Assembly: GCF_008014745.1 (NCBI RefSeq)
Contig: NZ_VPFD01000017.1
Location: 62,001-126,000, forward strand
Direction: 5' to 3'
Source: Massilia arenae
GTDB lineage: Bacteria > Pseudomonadota > Gammaproteobacteria > Burkholderiales > Burkholderiaceae_D
Length of the DNA stretch: 64,000 nt
The notes beneath the pieces are model-generated. The model was not told where the DNA came from and searched no databases. It saw only the letters and a program-made list of their open reading frames with translations. Position 1 is the first letter of the stretch. Each line of letters starts with the position of its first letter. Of this stretch, positions 30,088-39,348 are shown one piece after another. Both the position numbers and the translations under genes were made by a program.

Positions 30088-31287
30088 CTAACCGATTTCG
30101 AACAAACGCCGCAGCCGAGCCACCGCTTCCTCGATCCGCTCGTACTTCGTCGCATACGAAAACCGCACATGGCGCTGCGGCGCCGCTACCCCGAAATCGT
30201 CGCCCGGCACGATCGCCACGTGGGCGTCGTGCAGCACCGCCATGCTGAACGCCGCGCTGTCGCCATGCAGCGGATGCGCCACGCGGTCGAGGTCGGCGTA
30301 TACATAGAAGGCGCCGTCCGGCATCACCGGCACCCCGAAACCGAGTTCGCGCAGTGCCGGCACCAGGTAGTCGCGGCGGCGCTGGAATTCGCGCCGGCGC
30401 TCGTCGAAGATCGCCAGCGCCTCGGGCTCGAAGCAGGCCAGGGCCGCATGCTGGGCCACGGTCGGCGCGCAGATGAACAGGTTCTGGGCCAGCTTCTCGA
30501 AGGTCGGCACCAGGCTGTCGGGCACCACCAGCCAGCCCAGGCGCCAGCCGGTCATATTGAAATACTTGGAGAAGCTGTTCACCGTGATCGCGTCGGGGTC
30601 GAGCGCGAGCGCGCTCGCCAAGCGGTGGTCGTAGGACAGGCCCTGGTAGATCTCGTCGACGATGGCGAAGCCGCCGCGCTCCCGCACCGCCGCCAGCATC
30701 TCGCGCAGCTGGTCGGGTGTCATCGAGGTGCCGGTCGGATTCGACGGCGAGGCCACCAGCACGCCGCGTGTGCGTTCGCTCCAGCGTTCGGCCACGTGGT
30801 GGGCGCCGAGCTGGTAACGGTCTTCGTGCGAGGAAGGCACCAGCACGGGCCGGCCGCCGAAGCTGGCCACGAAATGGCGGTTGCATGGATAGGACGGGTC
30901 GGGCATCAGCACTTCATCGCCCTCGGACACCAGCGCGGCGCAGGCCAGCAGCAGGCCGGCCGAGGCGCCGGCGGTGATCACGATGCGGCGCGGATCGATG
31001 TCCAGGCCCTGGGTTGCGGCGTAGTGGCCGGAAATCGCCTGGCGCAGCTCGAGCAGGCCGAGCGACTCGGTGTACTGGGTGACGCCGCCGCGGATCGCTT
31101 CCATCGCGGCGCTGGCCACGATGTCGGGCGCGGTGAAATCGGGCTCGCCGACGCTCATGCTGATGACGTCGTGGCCGGCGCGTTTCAGTTCGCCGGCGGC
31201 CTTGACCATCTCCATGACGCGGAACGGTTCGATCGCGTGCACGCGCTGGGCGAGCTGGAGCTGGCGATTGGGGAGGATGAGAGACAT
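30088..31287 (-). CDS. Pyridoxal-phosphate-dependent aminotransferase, class I/II
   Basis: The product has 399 residues with a fold type I aminotransferase pattern: SVGEPDFTAPDIV near 45-57, TAGASAGLLLACAALV, SPSNPTGTSMT (181-190), DEIYQGLSYD (211-220), and the PLP lysine in NSFSKYFNMTGWRLGW (Lys241). It resembles aspartate/aromatic-type transaminases; the amino acid specificity cannot be read from the sequence. It is divergent from nothing and followed on its 3' side by the convergent HEPN gene, with 38 bp between stops and no clear terminator. The peptide transporter gene lies 49 bp upstream in the same direction, so the two may share a transcript. Confidence 0.92.
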   Translation of the reverse strand: MSLILPNRQLQLAQRVHAIEPFRVMEMVKAAGELKRAGHDVISMSVGEPDFTAPDIVASAAMEAIRGGVTQYTESLGLLELRQAISGHYAATQGLDIDPRRIVITAGASAGLLLACAALVSEGDEVLMPDPSYPCNRHFVASFGGRPVLVPSSHEDRYQLGAHHVAERWSERTRGVLVASPSNPTGTSMTPDQLREMLAAVRERGGFAIVDEIYQGLSYDHRLASALALDPDAITVNSFSKYFNMTGWRLGWLVVPDSLVPTFEKLAQNLFICAPTVAQHAALACFEPEALAIFDERRREFQRRRDYLVPALRELGFGVPVMPDGAFYVYADLDRVAHPLHGDSAAFSMAVLHDAHVAIVPGDDFGVAAPQRHVRFSYATKYERIEEAVARLRRLFEIG

Positions 31288-31336
31288 GCTGGATGGCGGG
31301 GAGTCGGAATCCCCGCCATCTTACCGGAAGCTGCGC

Positions 31337-32872
31337 TTATGCGTGGGCGTGGTGCGCGGCGGTCAGGCGCCGCATCAAGGGCAGGGCGGCCAGCGCGATC
31401 AAGGTGCAGGCGATGGCCGCGAGCCCCAGCTTGTTGAACAGGCTCGTATAGATCGGCAGCGTCTGCAGCGGATCCGTCATCCCTTCAGGCACGCTGGCCA
31501 TGGTGGCCACCAGGCCGCCCAGGTATTGCGAGATGCCGACCGCGACGAAATAGGCGCCCATCATGAAGCCGCCCATGCGCGCTGGAACGTAGCGCGCGAT
31601 CATCGCCAGCCCCAGGCCGCTCACCAGCAGCTCGCCCAGCGAATACAGGCCGTAGCCGGCGATCATGATCCACGACGAGGTCAGGCCATTCACGGCGAAG
31701 GCGCCGGCGAAGCCGTAGGTGAAGAAGCCGGCGGCCACCACCGCGAAGCCGAGCGCGAACTTGGCGGCGATCGACAGGTCCAGGCGGCTGCCGCTGGAGC
31801 GCGTGTAGATCCAGGCCAGCACCGGGGACAGGAGCATGATCCAGATCGCGTTGAGCGCCTGGAACTGGGCCGGCGACCAGGTGAACAGGTGGTTGCCGAA
31901 CAGGCTGAAGTCAAGATTGACGTTACGCAGGGCGAACAGCGACAGCGAGGTCGACATCTGCTGGTAGAAGATGAAGAAGAATACCGTCTGCAGGGTCAGC
32001 ACCAGCGCCGCCACCAGGCCGGCGCGCTCGCTGGCCTGGCTGGTGCGGATCAGGTGGATGAAGATGCCCAGCACCACCAGGCCGGCGACGTAGACGAACA
32101 GGCGCGCCAGCCACTGGTATTCGAGGATGAAGGTCGAGGCGATCACGGTGAGCACGCCGCCGGCCAGCACCAGCGCCAGCTTGCCCCAGTCCAGCGGCAG
32201 CTCGTCCGGCGGCGAGCCGATATGGTTCACGGTGCGGCGCAGCACGCCAACCGTGAGCAGGCCCACCCACAGGCCGACGCTGCAGAAGGCGAACGCCATA
32301 TGCCAGCCCAGGTCACCGCCGGAAGTGGCATTGAAATGGTCCTTGATCGCCGGCGTGGCCAGCATCGAGACGGTCGAACCGACGTTGACCGCCATGTAGT
32401 AGATCGTGAAGGCGCTGTCGATCTTAGCGTCGTCGCCCTCGTAGATCTTGCGCACCAGGTTGGCGGTGTTCGGCTTGAACAGGCCGTTGCCGACCACGAT
32501 CACGCCCAGCGCCACGAAGGTCAGCCAGGTGCCGCTGACCGGGATGCCCATCAGGGCGTAGCCCAGCGACAGGATGATGGCGCCGATGATCATGCAGCGG
32601 CGGGTGCCGAGCACCTTGTCGCCGATCCAGCCGCCGATGGCGGGGGCGACGTAGATCAGGGCTGCCGCGGCGCCCCACACGAGGGTGGCGCGGGTATCGT
32701 CGAAGCCCAGGCGCTGCACCATGAAGTAGACGATCAGCGCCTGCATGCCGTAGTAGCCGAAGCGCTCCCACAACTCGATCAGAGCCACGGTGAGGAAGGA
32801 GCGGGTCTGGGTGACAGGTGGGCTGACTGCAAGCCTGAACCCGAGGTCCGGCTGGTGCTGCGGCTGCTGCAT
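31337..32872 (-). CDS. Proton-dependent oligopeptide (POT) transporter
   Basis: The product has 511 residues with about 12-14 membrane helices. It imports di- and tripeptides with protons. The family ExxERxxYY signature is IELWERFGYYGMQAL near the N-terminus, followed by GGWIGDKVLGTRRCMIIGAIILSLGYALMG. The late helices GYGLYSLGELLVSGLGLAMIARYVPARMGGFMMG match the PTR2 signature region. The start is the ATG at 32872, which has an AAAGGA site 7 nt upstream; an in-frame ATG at 32911 would add an unlikely 13-residue basic extension. It is divergent from the amidohydrolase gene. Confidence 0.93.
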   Translation of the reverse strand: MQQPQHQPDLGFRLAVSPPVTQTRSFLTVALIELWERFGYYGMQALIVYFMVQRLGFDDTRATLVWGAAAALIYVAPAIGGWIGDKVLGTRRCMIIGAIILSLGYALMGIPVSGTWLTFVALGVIVVGNGLFKPNTANLVRKIYEGDDAKIDSAFTIYYMAVNVGSTVSMLATPAIKDHFNATSGGDLGWHMAFAFCSVGLWVGLLTVGVLRRTVNHIGSPPDELPLDWGKLALVLAGGVLTVIASTFILEYQWLARLFVYVAGLVVLGIFIHLIRTSQASERAGLVAALVLTLQTVFFFIFYQQMSTSLSLFALRNVNLDFSLFGNHLFTWSPAQFQALNAIWIMLLSPVLAWIYTRSSGSRLDLSIAAKFALGFAVVAAGFFTYGFAGAFAVNGLTSSWIMIAGYGLYSLGELLVSGLGLAMIARYVPARMGGFMMGAYFVAVGISQYLGGLVATMASVPEGMTDPLQTLPIYTSLFNKLGLAAIACTLIALAALPLMRRLTAAHHAHA

Positions 32873-32950
32873 ATGAATCCTTTGACAACGCGCCGGGCGG
32901 GGCCGGCGCAAAAGCGATGATTCTATGCCATTCGAATGGAATCCGCAGCC

Positions 32951-32981
32951 TTGACAACAGGTGGTGACATTGCGTTAACAT
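32951..32981 (+). promoter_or_regulatory. Putative promoter of the amidohydrolase gene
   Basis: A perfect -35 TTGACA (32951-32956) is followed after 19 nt by TAACAT (32976-32981). The spacer is long and the -10 is 4 of 6. It lies 30 bp before the amidohydrolase ATG at 33011. Confidence 0.4.
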
Positions 32982-33010
32982 GGTCCGGGTTACCAGAGAC
33001 CGAGGTTCGC

Positions 33011-34000
33011 ATGAGGCGATTCTGCATCACCACCGGCACCATCTTCTGCGCCGCCATGGCCTTGGCGGGGTCCGGCGCGGTGTGCGCCGCCGAAGCCCCG
33101 GCGCCTCTCAGGCCTGCCGCCGATCATCACCAGCACCTGTTCAGCCCCGCCGCGGCAGCCTGGATGTCGTCCTCGATCGTGCTGGCGCCGGTCGACGCAG
33201 ACGAGCTGGTGGCGCAGCTGGACGCGGCCGGCGTCGGGCGCGCGGCGGTGCTGTCGGCGGCCTACGCCTATGGCCTGCCGGCGCGCGCTCTCGACCATGA
33301 ATACGCCCGCGTGCGCGCCGAGAACGACTGGGTCGCGGCCCAGGCCGCGCGGCATCCCGAACGCCTGGTGGCCTTGTGCAGCTTCAATCCGCTCAAGGAC
33401 TATGCGCTGCTCGAACTGGGACGCTGCGCCACCACCGCAGGCTTCGGGCGCGGCATCAAGCTCGATTTCGCCGCCTCCGACGTCCAGCTCGACCAGCCCG
33501 GCCACGTCGAGCGCCTGCGCCAGGTCTTCCGCGCCGCCAATGCGCGCGGGATGGCGATCGTGATGGACATGCGCGCCTCGCGTGCGCTCGGGCGACCGTA
33601 TGGCGCCGCGCAGGCGCGCGTGCTGCTGGAGCAGGTGCTGCCGTATGCGCCCGACGTGCCGGTGCAGGTGTCGCACCTGGCCGGCAACGGCCCCGGTTTC
33701 GGCGATACGCCGGCGCGCGAGGCGCTGGCCGTGCTGGCCGAGGCGGCCGCGCGCCAGGATCCGCGCATGCGCCAGGTCTGGTTCGACGTGGCGGCGGTGG
33801 TGCAGGCCGACCTGCCGGCCGACGAAGCGCGGCGCCTGGTGCGGCGCTTGCGCCAGCTCGGCCTGGACCGGGTGCTGTACGGCTCGGACCCGCGCGGCGC
33901 CAGCGAGGCGCCGGATGCCTGGGAGGCGTTCCTGCGCCTGCCGCTGGAAAAAGCCGAGACGGCGCGCGTGGCGCGCAATGTGGTGCCGTATCTGCGTTGA
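33011..34000 (+). CDS. Secreted amidohydrolase-family (TIM-barrel metal hydrolase) protein
   Basis: The product has 329 residues from the ATG at 33011, which begins a signal peptide (MRRFCITTGTIFCAAMALAGSGAVCAAE), so it is periplasmic. The mature start has the metal-binding DHHQHLFSP motif. GIKLDFAASD, VQVSHLAGNGPG and the late YGSDPRGASEAP fit the amidohydrolase/TIM-barrel group (PF04909 type). The substrate is unknown. It is divergent from the peptide transporter and followed by the first of two lipoprotein paralogues, with a separate upstream motif in between. Confidence 0.8.
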   Translation: MRRFCITTGTIFCAAMALAGSGAVCAAEAPAPLRPAADHHQHLFSPAAAAWMSSSIVLAPVDADELVAQLDAAGVGRAAVLSAAYAYGLPARALDHEYARVRAENDWVAAQAARHPERLVALCSFNPLKDYALLELGRCATTAGFGRGIKLDFAASDVQLDQPGHVERLRQVFRAANARGMAIVMDMRASRALGRPYGAAQARVLLEQVLPYAPDVPVQVSHLAGNGPGFGDTPAREALAVLAEAAARQDPRMRQVWFDVAAVVQADLPADEARRLVRRLRQLGLDRVLYGSDPRGASEAPDAWEAFLRLPLEKAETARVARNVVPYLR

Positions 34001-34003
34001 GCC

Positions 34004-34069
34004 TTACAGTTTCGCGACATTCCACCGACAATAATCCGGAACATGACGTAGCCCGCTTGCCTAGAATTC
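34004..34069 (+). promoter_or_regulatory. Duplicated upstream motif, copy 1
   Basis: TTACA (34004) is followed by CGACATTCnnnCGACAATAATCC (34015-34037) and CCTAGAATTC (34060-34069). The same three blocks recur before the second paralogue at 35383-35448 with identical spacing (11 and 45 bp), although the sequence between them has diverged. Selective conservation suggests a promoter or operator. Confidence 0.6.
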
Positions 34070-34107
34070 CCTGTTAGTCAATACATCTTCCAGAACAGGG
34101 GACACGC

Positions 34108-35325
34108 ATGCATCACCACATCAAATTCACCGCCATGGCCATGAGCTGCGCGCTGCTGCTGGCAGGCTGCGGCGGTTCGGACGACGACGACGACGCCAAG
34201 CCGCCGGTCGTGGTCCAGCCGCCGCCGGCGGCCACCACCGTGACGCTGCTGACCAGCACCGCGCGCGGCATGGAGAGCGTTGCCTACCATGGCGGCAGCG
34301 CCTATCTGTCGCTCTCGAACAGCAAGACCGAAGGCTCGGCCGTGCTCAAGGCGACGCTGCCGGTCACCAGCACGTCGAGCTGGACCCCGGTCAGCCAGGG
34401 CGCCTGCGCCATGGGCAAGCAGGGCGACTTCATCGTGCGCGCGCCGAAGCTCAAGATGGTCGGTGGCGATATGTGGCTGATGCAGCCGTGGGCCGACCTG
34501 CCGGAATCGAAGAACGAGAGTTCGACCTGCACCCTGATGGCGAGCAGTAACAGCTTCGTGCCGCGCGACCAGGACCTGCGTGTCTGCACCGGGGGCTTCT
34601 GCGAGACCCTGTCGATGCAGGACGTCAAGCTGCACGGCAATCGCCTGTACAGCAATCCGGGCGCCGGCGTGAACCTGTTCACCTCGAATAACGGCGGCAA
34701 TACCTGGACCGTGATGCGCGGCCAGAAGGCCTCGATGGTGTGCACCCCGACCAAGTTCCACGTGATCGGCGACCAGGTGCTGGTCGGCGGCGAGTGCCCG
34801 CTCGACATGGCCTTCATCGAGGCCTACCAGCTCAACGCCGACGGCAGCGCCCTGGCCAGCGAAGCCAAGCTGGCGCTGAACCTGCCGGCGCTCGAGAACC
34901 GCAACGTCCAGTTCATCGAATCGGTCGCGGACACCAAGCGCGTGTTCATCGGCGTCGAGGGCGGCCTGCTGCGCAGCGAAGACAATGGCGTCAGCTTCAA
35001 GTTCGTGATCCAGCAGCCGCTCTCGGGCAGCAAGAACTACCCTTACATCACCTCCTTCCTGCCGCTCAAGGGCAAACCCGACACGATGATCATCGGCGGC
35101 TTCGACAAGGCCACCCAGATGGCTTACCTGGCCTGGTCGAAGGATGGCGGCGCGACCTGGACCGACATCTCGAACCTGACGCCGAACCACGGCAAGACAC
35201 CGCCCGCCGGCGCCACTGTCATGATCAAGTCCATCACCGAAGATCCGCAGGGGCGCATCCTGGTGACGATGAACGAGCTCGGAGAAGGCCAGGGCAAGCT
35301 GCTGCTCCTGAACCTGGGCGGTTGA
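34108..35325 (+). CDS. Asp-box beta-propeller lipoprotein, paralogue 1
   Basis: The product has 405 residues. A lipoprotein signal (MAMSCALLLAGC, lipid-bearing Cys21) is followed by an acidic linker (GGSDDDDDAKPP). The mature domain has Asp-box repeats as in sialidases and photosystem-assembly-like propellers: SNNGGNTWTVM, SEDNGVSFKFV and SKDGGATWTDIS. It has several conserved cysteines (CTL, CTGGFCETLSM, CTPTKF, CPLD). It is anchored in a membrane facing the periplasm. The neighbour at 35507 is a full-length paralogue with long identical stretches (APKLKMVGGDMWLMQPWAD, RNVQFIESV). Catalytic sialidase residues are not evident; the function is unknown. Confidence 0.8.
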   Translation: MHHHIKFTAMAMSCALLLAGCGGSDDDDDAKPPVVVQPPPAATTVTLLTSTARGMESVAYHGGSAYLSLSNSKTEGSAVLKATLPVTSTSSWTPVSQGACAMGKQGDFIVRAPKLKMVGGDMWLMQPWADLPESKNESSTCTLMASSNSFVPRDQDLRVCTGGFCETLSMQDVKLHGNRLYSNPGAGVNLFTSNNGGNTWTVMRGQKASMVCTPTKFHVIGDQVLVGGECPLDMAFIEAYQLNADGSALASEAKLALNLPALENRNVQFIESVADTKRVFIGVEGGLLRSEDNGVSFKFVIQQPLSGSKNYPYITSFLPLKGKPDTMIIGGFDKATQMAYLAWSKDGGATWTDISNLTPNHGKTPPAGATVMIKSITEDPQGRILVTMNELGEGQGKLLLLNLGG

Positions 35326-35382
35326 GCGGCCGGCCGCATCGTTCAATGCGCAATGCAGCCGCCCCGTGCGGATGCAGTACGC

Positions 35383-35448
35383 TTACACATTCACGACATT
35401 CTGTCGACAATAATCCCCCAAACCGGGCAGGTGCCTTCCCTAGAATTC
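35383..35448 (+). promoter_or_regulatory. Duplicated upstream motif, copy 2
   Basis: Blocks TTACA (35383), CGACATTCnnnCGACAATAATCC (35394-35416) and CCTAGAATTC (35439-35448) match copy 1 at 34004-34069 with the same spacing. It lies about 60 bp before the start of the second lipoprotein paralogue. Confidence 0.6.
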
Positions 35449-35506
35449 TCCCATTCGGGCGGGAGCCATGCGGGCCCCCGTCGTCATGACAGATTTGGGG
35501 ATCCGG

Positions 35507-36745
35507 ATGCAACGACACACTTCACTCGCCGCCATCGGCGCGGCCTGCGCGCTGATGCTGGCCGCCTGCGGCGGCTCGAGCAACGACCGCCAGGCGCCGC
35601 CGCCGCCACCGCCGCCACCCGTGGCGGTGGAGCCGGCACCGGTGACCACCAAACTCGAGGCGCTGTCGAGCACGACGCGCGCGATGGACAGCGTGGCGTT
35701 CTTCGGCGGCAGCGCCTACCTGTCGCTGGCCAATAGCGCGACCGAGGGCTCGGCGGTGCTGAGCGCGAAGCTGCCGCTGACGGCCAGTTCCACCTGGAGC
35801 CCGGTGGGCCTGGGCGCCTGCGCCATGGGCCCGGTCGGCGACTTCATCATGCGCTCACCGAAGCTCAAGATGGTGGGCGGCGACATGTGGCTGATGCAGC
35901 CGTGGGCCGACACCCCCGAAGCCAGCAACGGCCATTCGACCTGCACCCTGGTGGCCAACACCGCCAGCTTCGTGCCGCGCGACGGCGACCTGCGCGCCTG
36001 CAATCCCTACTTCTGCGAGACCCTGTCGATGCAGGACCTCAAGCAGGCGGGCGATCGCCTGTACAGCAACGCCGGCGCAGGCAACAATCTCCTGACCTCG
36101 AAGGACAAGGGCAACACCTGGCAGGTGATCCGCGGCTCGAAGGATTCGCAGATGTGCTATCCGTCCAAGTTCCACGTGCTGGGCGACCGGGTGCTGGTGG
36201 GCGGCGAATGCCCGCTCGACTTCGCCTTCGTCGAGGCCTATCGCCTGACGGGCGACGGCGGCGCGCTGGCCAGCGAGGACAAGCTGCCGGTCACCCTGCC
36301 CGAGATGGAAAACCGCAACGTCCAGTTCATCGAATCGGTGCCGGATACGCAAACGGTGTTCGTCGGCGTCGAGGGCGGCCTGCTGCGCAGCGTCGATAAC
36401 GGCAACAGCTTCAAGTTCGTGATCCACGAGCCGCTCTCGGACGGCAAGGGCTATCCCTACATCGGCGCCTTCCTGCCGCTCAAGGGCAAGCCGGATACCC
36501 TGGTCGTCGGGGGCTTCGACAAGATGCACGGCCGCCCCTACCTGGCCTGGTCGAAGGACGGCGGCACTACCTGGACCGACATCTCGACGCTGGTGCCGGG
36601 CTACGAACGCAAGACCGACGACGAGTACAGCACGCCCTCGGTCTCGGCGCTCATGCAGGATCCGGACGGCCGCATCATCGTGGTGACCAACGAGCGCGCC
36701 GACGGCCAGGGCCGCCTGATGCAGCTGACGCTGGGTACAAAGTAA
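35507..36745 (+). CDS. Asp-box beta-propeller lipoprotein, paralogue 2
   Basis: The product has 412 residues from the ATG at 35507 (MQRHTSLAAIGAACALMLAAC), with the lipid-bearing Cys21. In-frame upstream ATGs would place extra residues before the signal peptide and are rejected. A poly-proline linker (APPPPPPPPVAVEPAP) replaces the poly-aspartate of paralogue 1. Asp-boxes are SKDKGNTWQVI, SVDNGNSFKFV and SKDGGTTWTDIS. It is co-linear with paralogue 1 along its length, the result of a tandem gene duplication that included the upstream region. A terminator follows. Confidence 0.8.
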   Translation: MQRHTSLAAIGAACALMLAACGGSSNDRQAPPPPPPPPVAVEPAPVTTKLEALSSTTRAMDSVAFFGGSAYLSLANSATEGSAVLSAKLPLTASSTWSPVGLGACAMGPVGDFIMRSPKLKMVGGDMWLMQPWADTPEASNGHSTCTLVANTASFVPRDGDLRACNPYFCETLSMQDLKQAGDRLYSNAGAGNNLLTSKDKGNTWQVIRGSKDSQMCYPSKFHVLGDRVLVGGECPLDFAFVEAYRLTGDGGALASEDKLPVTLPEMENRNVQFIESVPDTQTVFVGVEGGLLRSVDNGNSFKFVIHEPLSDGKGYPYIGAFLPLKGKPDTLVVGGFDKMHGRPYLAWSKDGGTTWTDISTLVPGYERKTDDEYSTPSVSALMQDPDGRIIVVTNERADGQGRLMQLTLGTK

Positions 36746-36777
36746 GAGTCAGAAGCAAGCTTCAGATTGTCTTCAGC

Positions 36778-36815
36778 GCCCCACGCCTGCCCAGTGCAGC
36801 GTGGGGCGTTTCGTT
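36778..36815 (+). terminator. Intrinsic terminator after the lipoprotein pair
   Basis: GCCCCACGC (36778-36786) pairs perfectly with GCGTGGGGC (36799-36807) around a 12-nt loop and is followed by GTTTCGTTT. It is 33 bp after the stop of paralogue 2. Confidence 0.75.
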
Positions 36816-36889
36816 TGCGTCAAGACTGTCTGTGCGGGCCGAATTCTGTCATGCTCTCGCCTGCACCTCACCACAACGAGAATGAAGAC

Positions 36890-39301
36890 ATGACCAAAGC
36901 CCCGATTGCCCGCCTGGCGCTCAGCCTTGCCGCCATCCCGCTCGCGGCCAGCCCGCTCGCCTACGCCCAGAACGCCGAGCGCCAGCTGGCCGGCGTGACG
37001 CGCAACCAGAATACCCTCGAGATCGCGACCAACGACGGCCGCTACCTGATCAAGCCATATTCGAGCACGATCGTCGAAACCACCTTCATCCCCAAGGGCG
37101 AGCGCTTCGATCCCGCCTCGCACGCGGTAATCCTGGCGCCGGTGCAGGTGCAGGCCACGCTCAAGGACGCAGATGGCCGCATCACCTACGCCGTCGATGG
37201 CGGCATCAGCGTGACGGTTGATAAGCAGCCGTTCCGCATCAGCTATGCGTATAAAGGCAAGCCGCTGGTGGCCGAGAAGCGCGGCTTCGGGCGCGCCGAA
37301 GGCCATGACACGATCGAGTTCGCGCTGGAAGACGGCGAGGCCCTGTACGGCGCCGGCGCGCGCGCGGTGGGCATGAACCGCCGCGGCCACCGCTTCCAGC
37401 TCTACAACAAGGCGAATTACGGCTATGCCGAGCGCTCCGAGCTGCTCAACTACACGATCCCGGTCGCGCTGTCGTCGAAAAAATACGCGATCCACTTCGA
37501 CAACCCGCAGATCGGCTGGCTCGATTTCGACAGCCGCAAGGACGGCACCCTGCGCTACGAGGTGATCGGCGGGCGCAAGACTTACCAGGTCGTGGCTGGC
37601 GACAGCTGGGACCAGCTGATGGCCGGCTACACCGGCCTGACCGGCCGCCAGCCGCTGCCGCCGCGCTGGGCCTTCGGCAACTTCGCCAGCCGCTTCGGCT
37701 ACAAGACCGAGGCCGAGACGCGCGCCGTGGTCGACCGGTTCGCGCAAGAGAAGATCCCGCTCGACGCCGTCATCCTCGACCTCTACTGGTTCGGAAAGAC
37801 CGTGCAGGGCACCATGGGCAACCTGGCCTGGGACCGCGACACCTTCCCCAACGCCGAGAAAATGATGGCCGACTTCAAGGAGAAGGGCGTCAAGACGGTG
37901 GTGGTCACCGAACCGTTCGTGTTGACCACGTCGAACCGCTGGAATGAAGCGGTGGACAAGAAGGTGCTGGCCACCGACAAGGCGGGCAAGCCCTACACCT
38001 ACGATTTCTATTTCGGGAACACCGGCCTGATCGACCTTTACAAGAAGGAAGGCCGCGACTGGTGGTGGAGCATCTACCGCGACCTCAAGAAGGGCGGCGT
38101 CACCGGCTGGTGGGGCGACCTGGGCGAGCCCGAGGTGCATCCATCCGATCTGCAGCACGCCACCGGCTCGGCCGACCAGGTGCACAATGTGTATGGCCAC
38201 GACTGGGCGCGCCTGATCGCCGAGGGCTACAAGCAGGAGTTCCCGGCCGAGCGTCCGTTCATCCTGATGCGCGCAGGTTACTCCGGTTCGCAGCGCTTCG
38301 GCATGATCCCGTGGTCGGGCGACGTCGCCCGCAGCTGGGGCGGCCTGCAGTCGCAGATGGAGATCTCGCTGCAGATGGGCATGCAGGGCCTGGCCTATAT
38401 GCACTCCGACCTGGGCGGTTTCGCCGGCGCGGTGCTGGACGACGAGCTGTACGTGCGCTGGCTGCAATATGGCGTGTTCCAGCCGATCTTCCGACCGCAT
38501 GCGCAAGAGGCGGTGGCGTCCGAGCCGGTGTTCCGTTCCGAACGCACCAAGGTGCTGGCGCGCGAAGCCGTATGGCTGCGCTATGCGATGCTGCCGTATA
38601 ACTACACGATCGCCTTCGACAACGAGCAGACCGGCATGCCGCTGATGCGTCCCCTGATGTTCGTCGAAACCGATCCTGCCCAGCCGGCCGAGCGTTCGAC
38701 CACCTATCTGTGGGGCCCGGACTTCCTGGTCACGCCGATCGTGCAGCCGGGCGCCACCCGGGCCGAGGTCTACTTCCCGAACAGCGGCAGCGTATGGTTC
38801 GACTTCCATACCGGCCAGGCGCACAAGGGCGGCATCCTCGAGACCGTGAAGCCGGTCGAGGCCAATATCCCGGTCTACGTGCGCGCCGGCGCCTTCGTGC
38901 CGATGGCGAAGGTGGTGCAGACCACGCGCGACTACACCGGCCGCGAGATCGACCTGCACTACTATCACGATGCGTCGGTGAGTGCCTCGAACGGCAAGCT
39001 GTATGACGACGACGGCGAGACCGCGGGCGCCTATGAACAGGGCAAGTACGAGATCGTGCGCTTCGACAGCAAGTTCGGTGACAAGCGCCTCGAGATCGGC
39101 TTCAAAACCGAGACCGGCAAGACGATGCATGCGAAGGAACGGGCCTTCGCGCTCAAGGTCCACAATGTGCAGGCGAAGCCGCGCGGCGTGACGGTCGACG
39201 GACGCAAGGCCAGCTTCATCTTCAACGCCCAGCAGCACCTGCTCGAAGTGCAGGTCCCGGCGCGCAAGGGCCAGGCGGCGCAGGTGGCAATCTCGCTGTA
39301 A
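36890..39301 (+). CDS. Secreted glycoside hydrolase family 31 enzyme (alpha-glucosidase or alpha-glucosyltransferase)
   Basis: The product has 803 residues starting at 36890 with a signal peptide (LALSLAAIPLAASPLAYAQ). An in-frame ATG at 36767 lies before the terminator hairpin and is rejected. The N-terminal beta-sandwich has YGAGARAVGMNRRGHRFQLYN. The (beta/alpha)8 barrel carries the nucleophile region GWWGDLGEPE (Asp410) and the acid/base region PWSGDVARSWGGL (Asp478). C-terminal beta domains follow. The GWWGDLGEPE form and overall layout recall the transglucosylating GH31 enzymes such as Cellvibrio Agd31B, so it may rearrange alpha-glucans rather than only hydrolyse them (inference). It is probably periplasmic or secreted. 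Confidence 0.9.
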   Translation: MTKAPIARLALSLAAIPLAASPLAYAQNAERQLAGVTRNQNTLEIATNDGRYLIKPYSSTIVETTFIPKGERFDPASHAVILAPVQVQATLKDADGRITYAVDGGISVTVDKQPFRISYAYKGKPLVAEKRGFGRAEGHDTIEFALEDGEALYGAGARAVGMNRRGHRFQLYNKANYGYAERSELLNYTIPVALSSKKYAIHFDNPQIGWLDFDSRKDGTLRYEVIGGRKTYQVVAGDSWDQLMAGYTGLTGRQPLPPRWAFGNFASRFGYKTEAETRAVVDRFAQEKIPLDAVILDLYWFGKTVQGTMGNLAWDRDTFPNAEKMMADFKEKGVKTVVVTEPFVLTTSNRWNEAVDKKVLATDKAGKPYTYDFYFGNTGLIDLYKKEGRDWWWSIYRDLKKGGVTGWWGDLGEPEVHPSDLQHATGSADQVHNVYGHDWARLIAEGYKQEFPAERPFILMRAGYSGSQRFGMIPWSGDVARSWGGLQSQMEISLQMGMQGLAYMHSDLGGFAGAVLDDELYVRWLQYGVFQPIFRPHAQEAVASEPVFRSERTKVLAREAVWLRYAMLPYNYTIAFDNEQTGMPLMRPLMFVETDPAQPAERSTTYLWGPDFLVTPIVQPGATRAEVYFPNSGSVWFDFHTGQAHKGGILETVKPVEANIPVYVRAGAFVPMAKVVQTTRDYTGREIDLHYYHDASVSASNGKLYDDDGETAGAYEQGKYEIVRFDSKFGDKRLEIGFKTETGKTMHAKERAFALKVHNVQAKPRGVTVDGRKASFIFNAQQHLLEVQVPARKGQAAQVAISL

Positions 39302-39348
39302 GCCGCGGGGGTGCAATGGCGAACATCGCATTGCCGTGAAGCCCGCTA

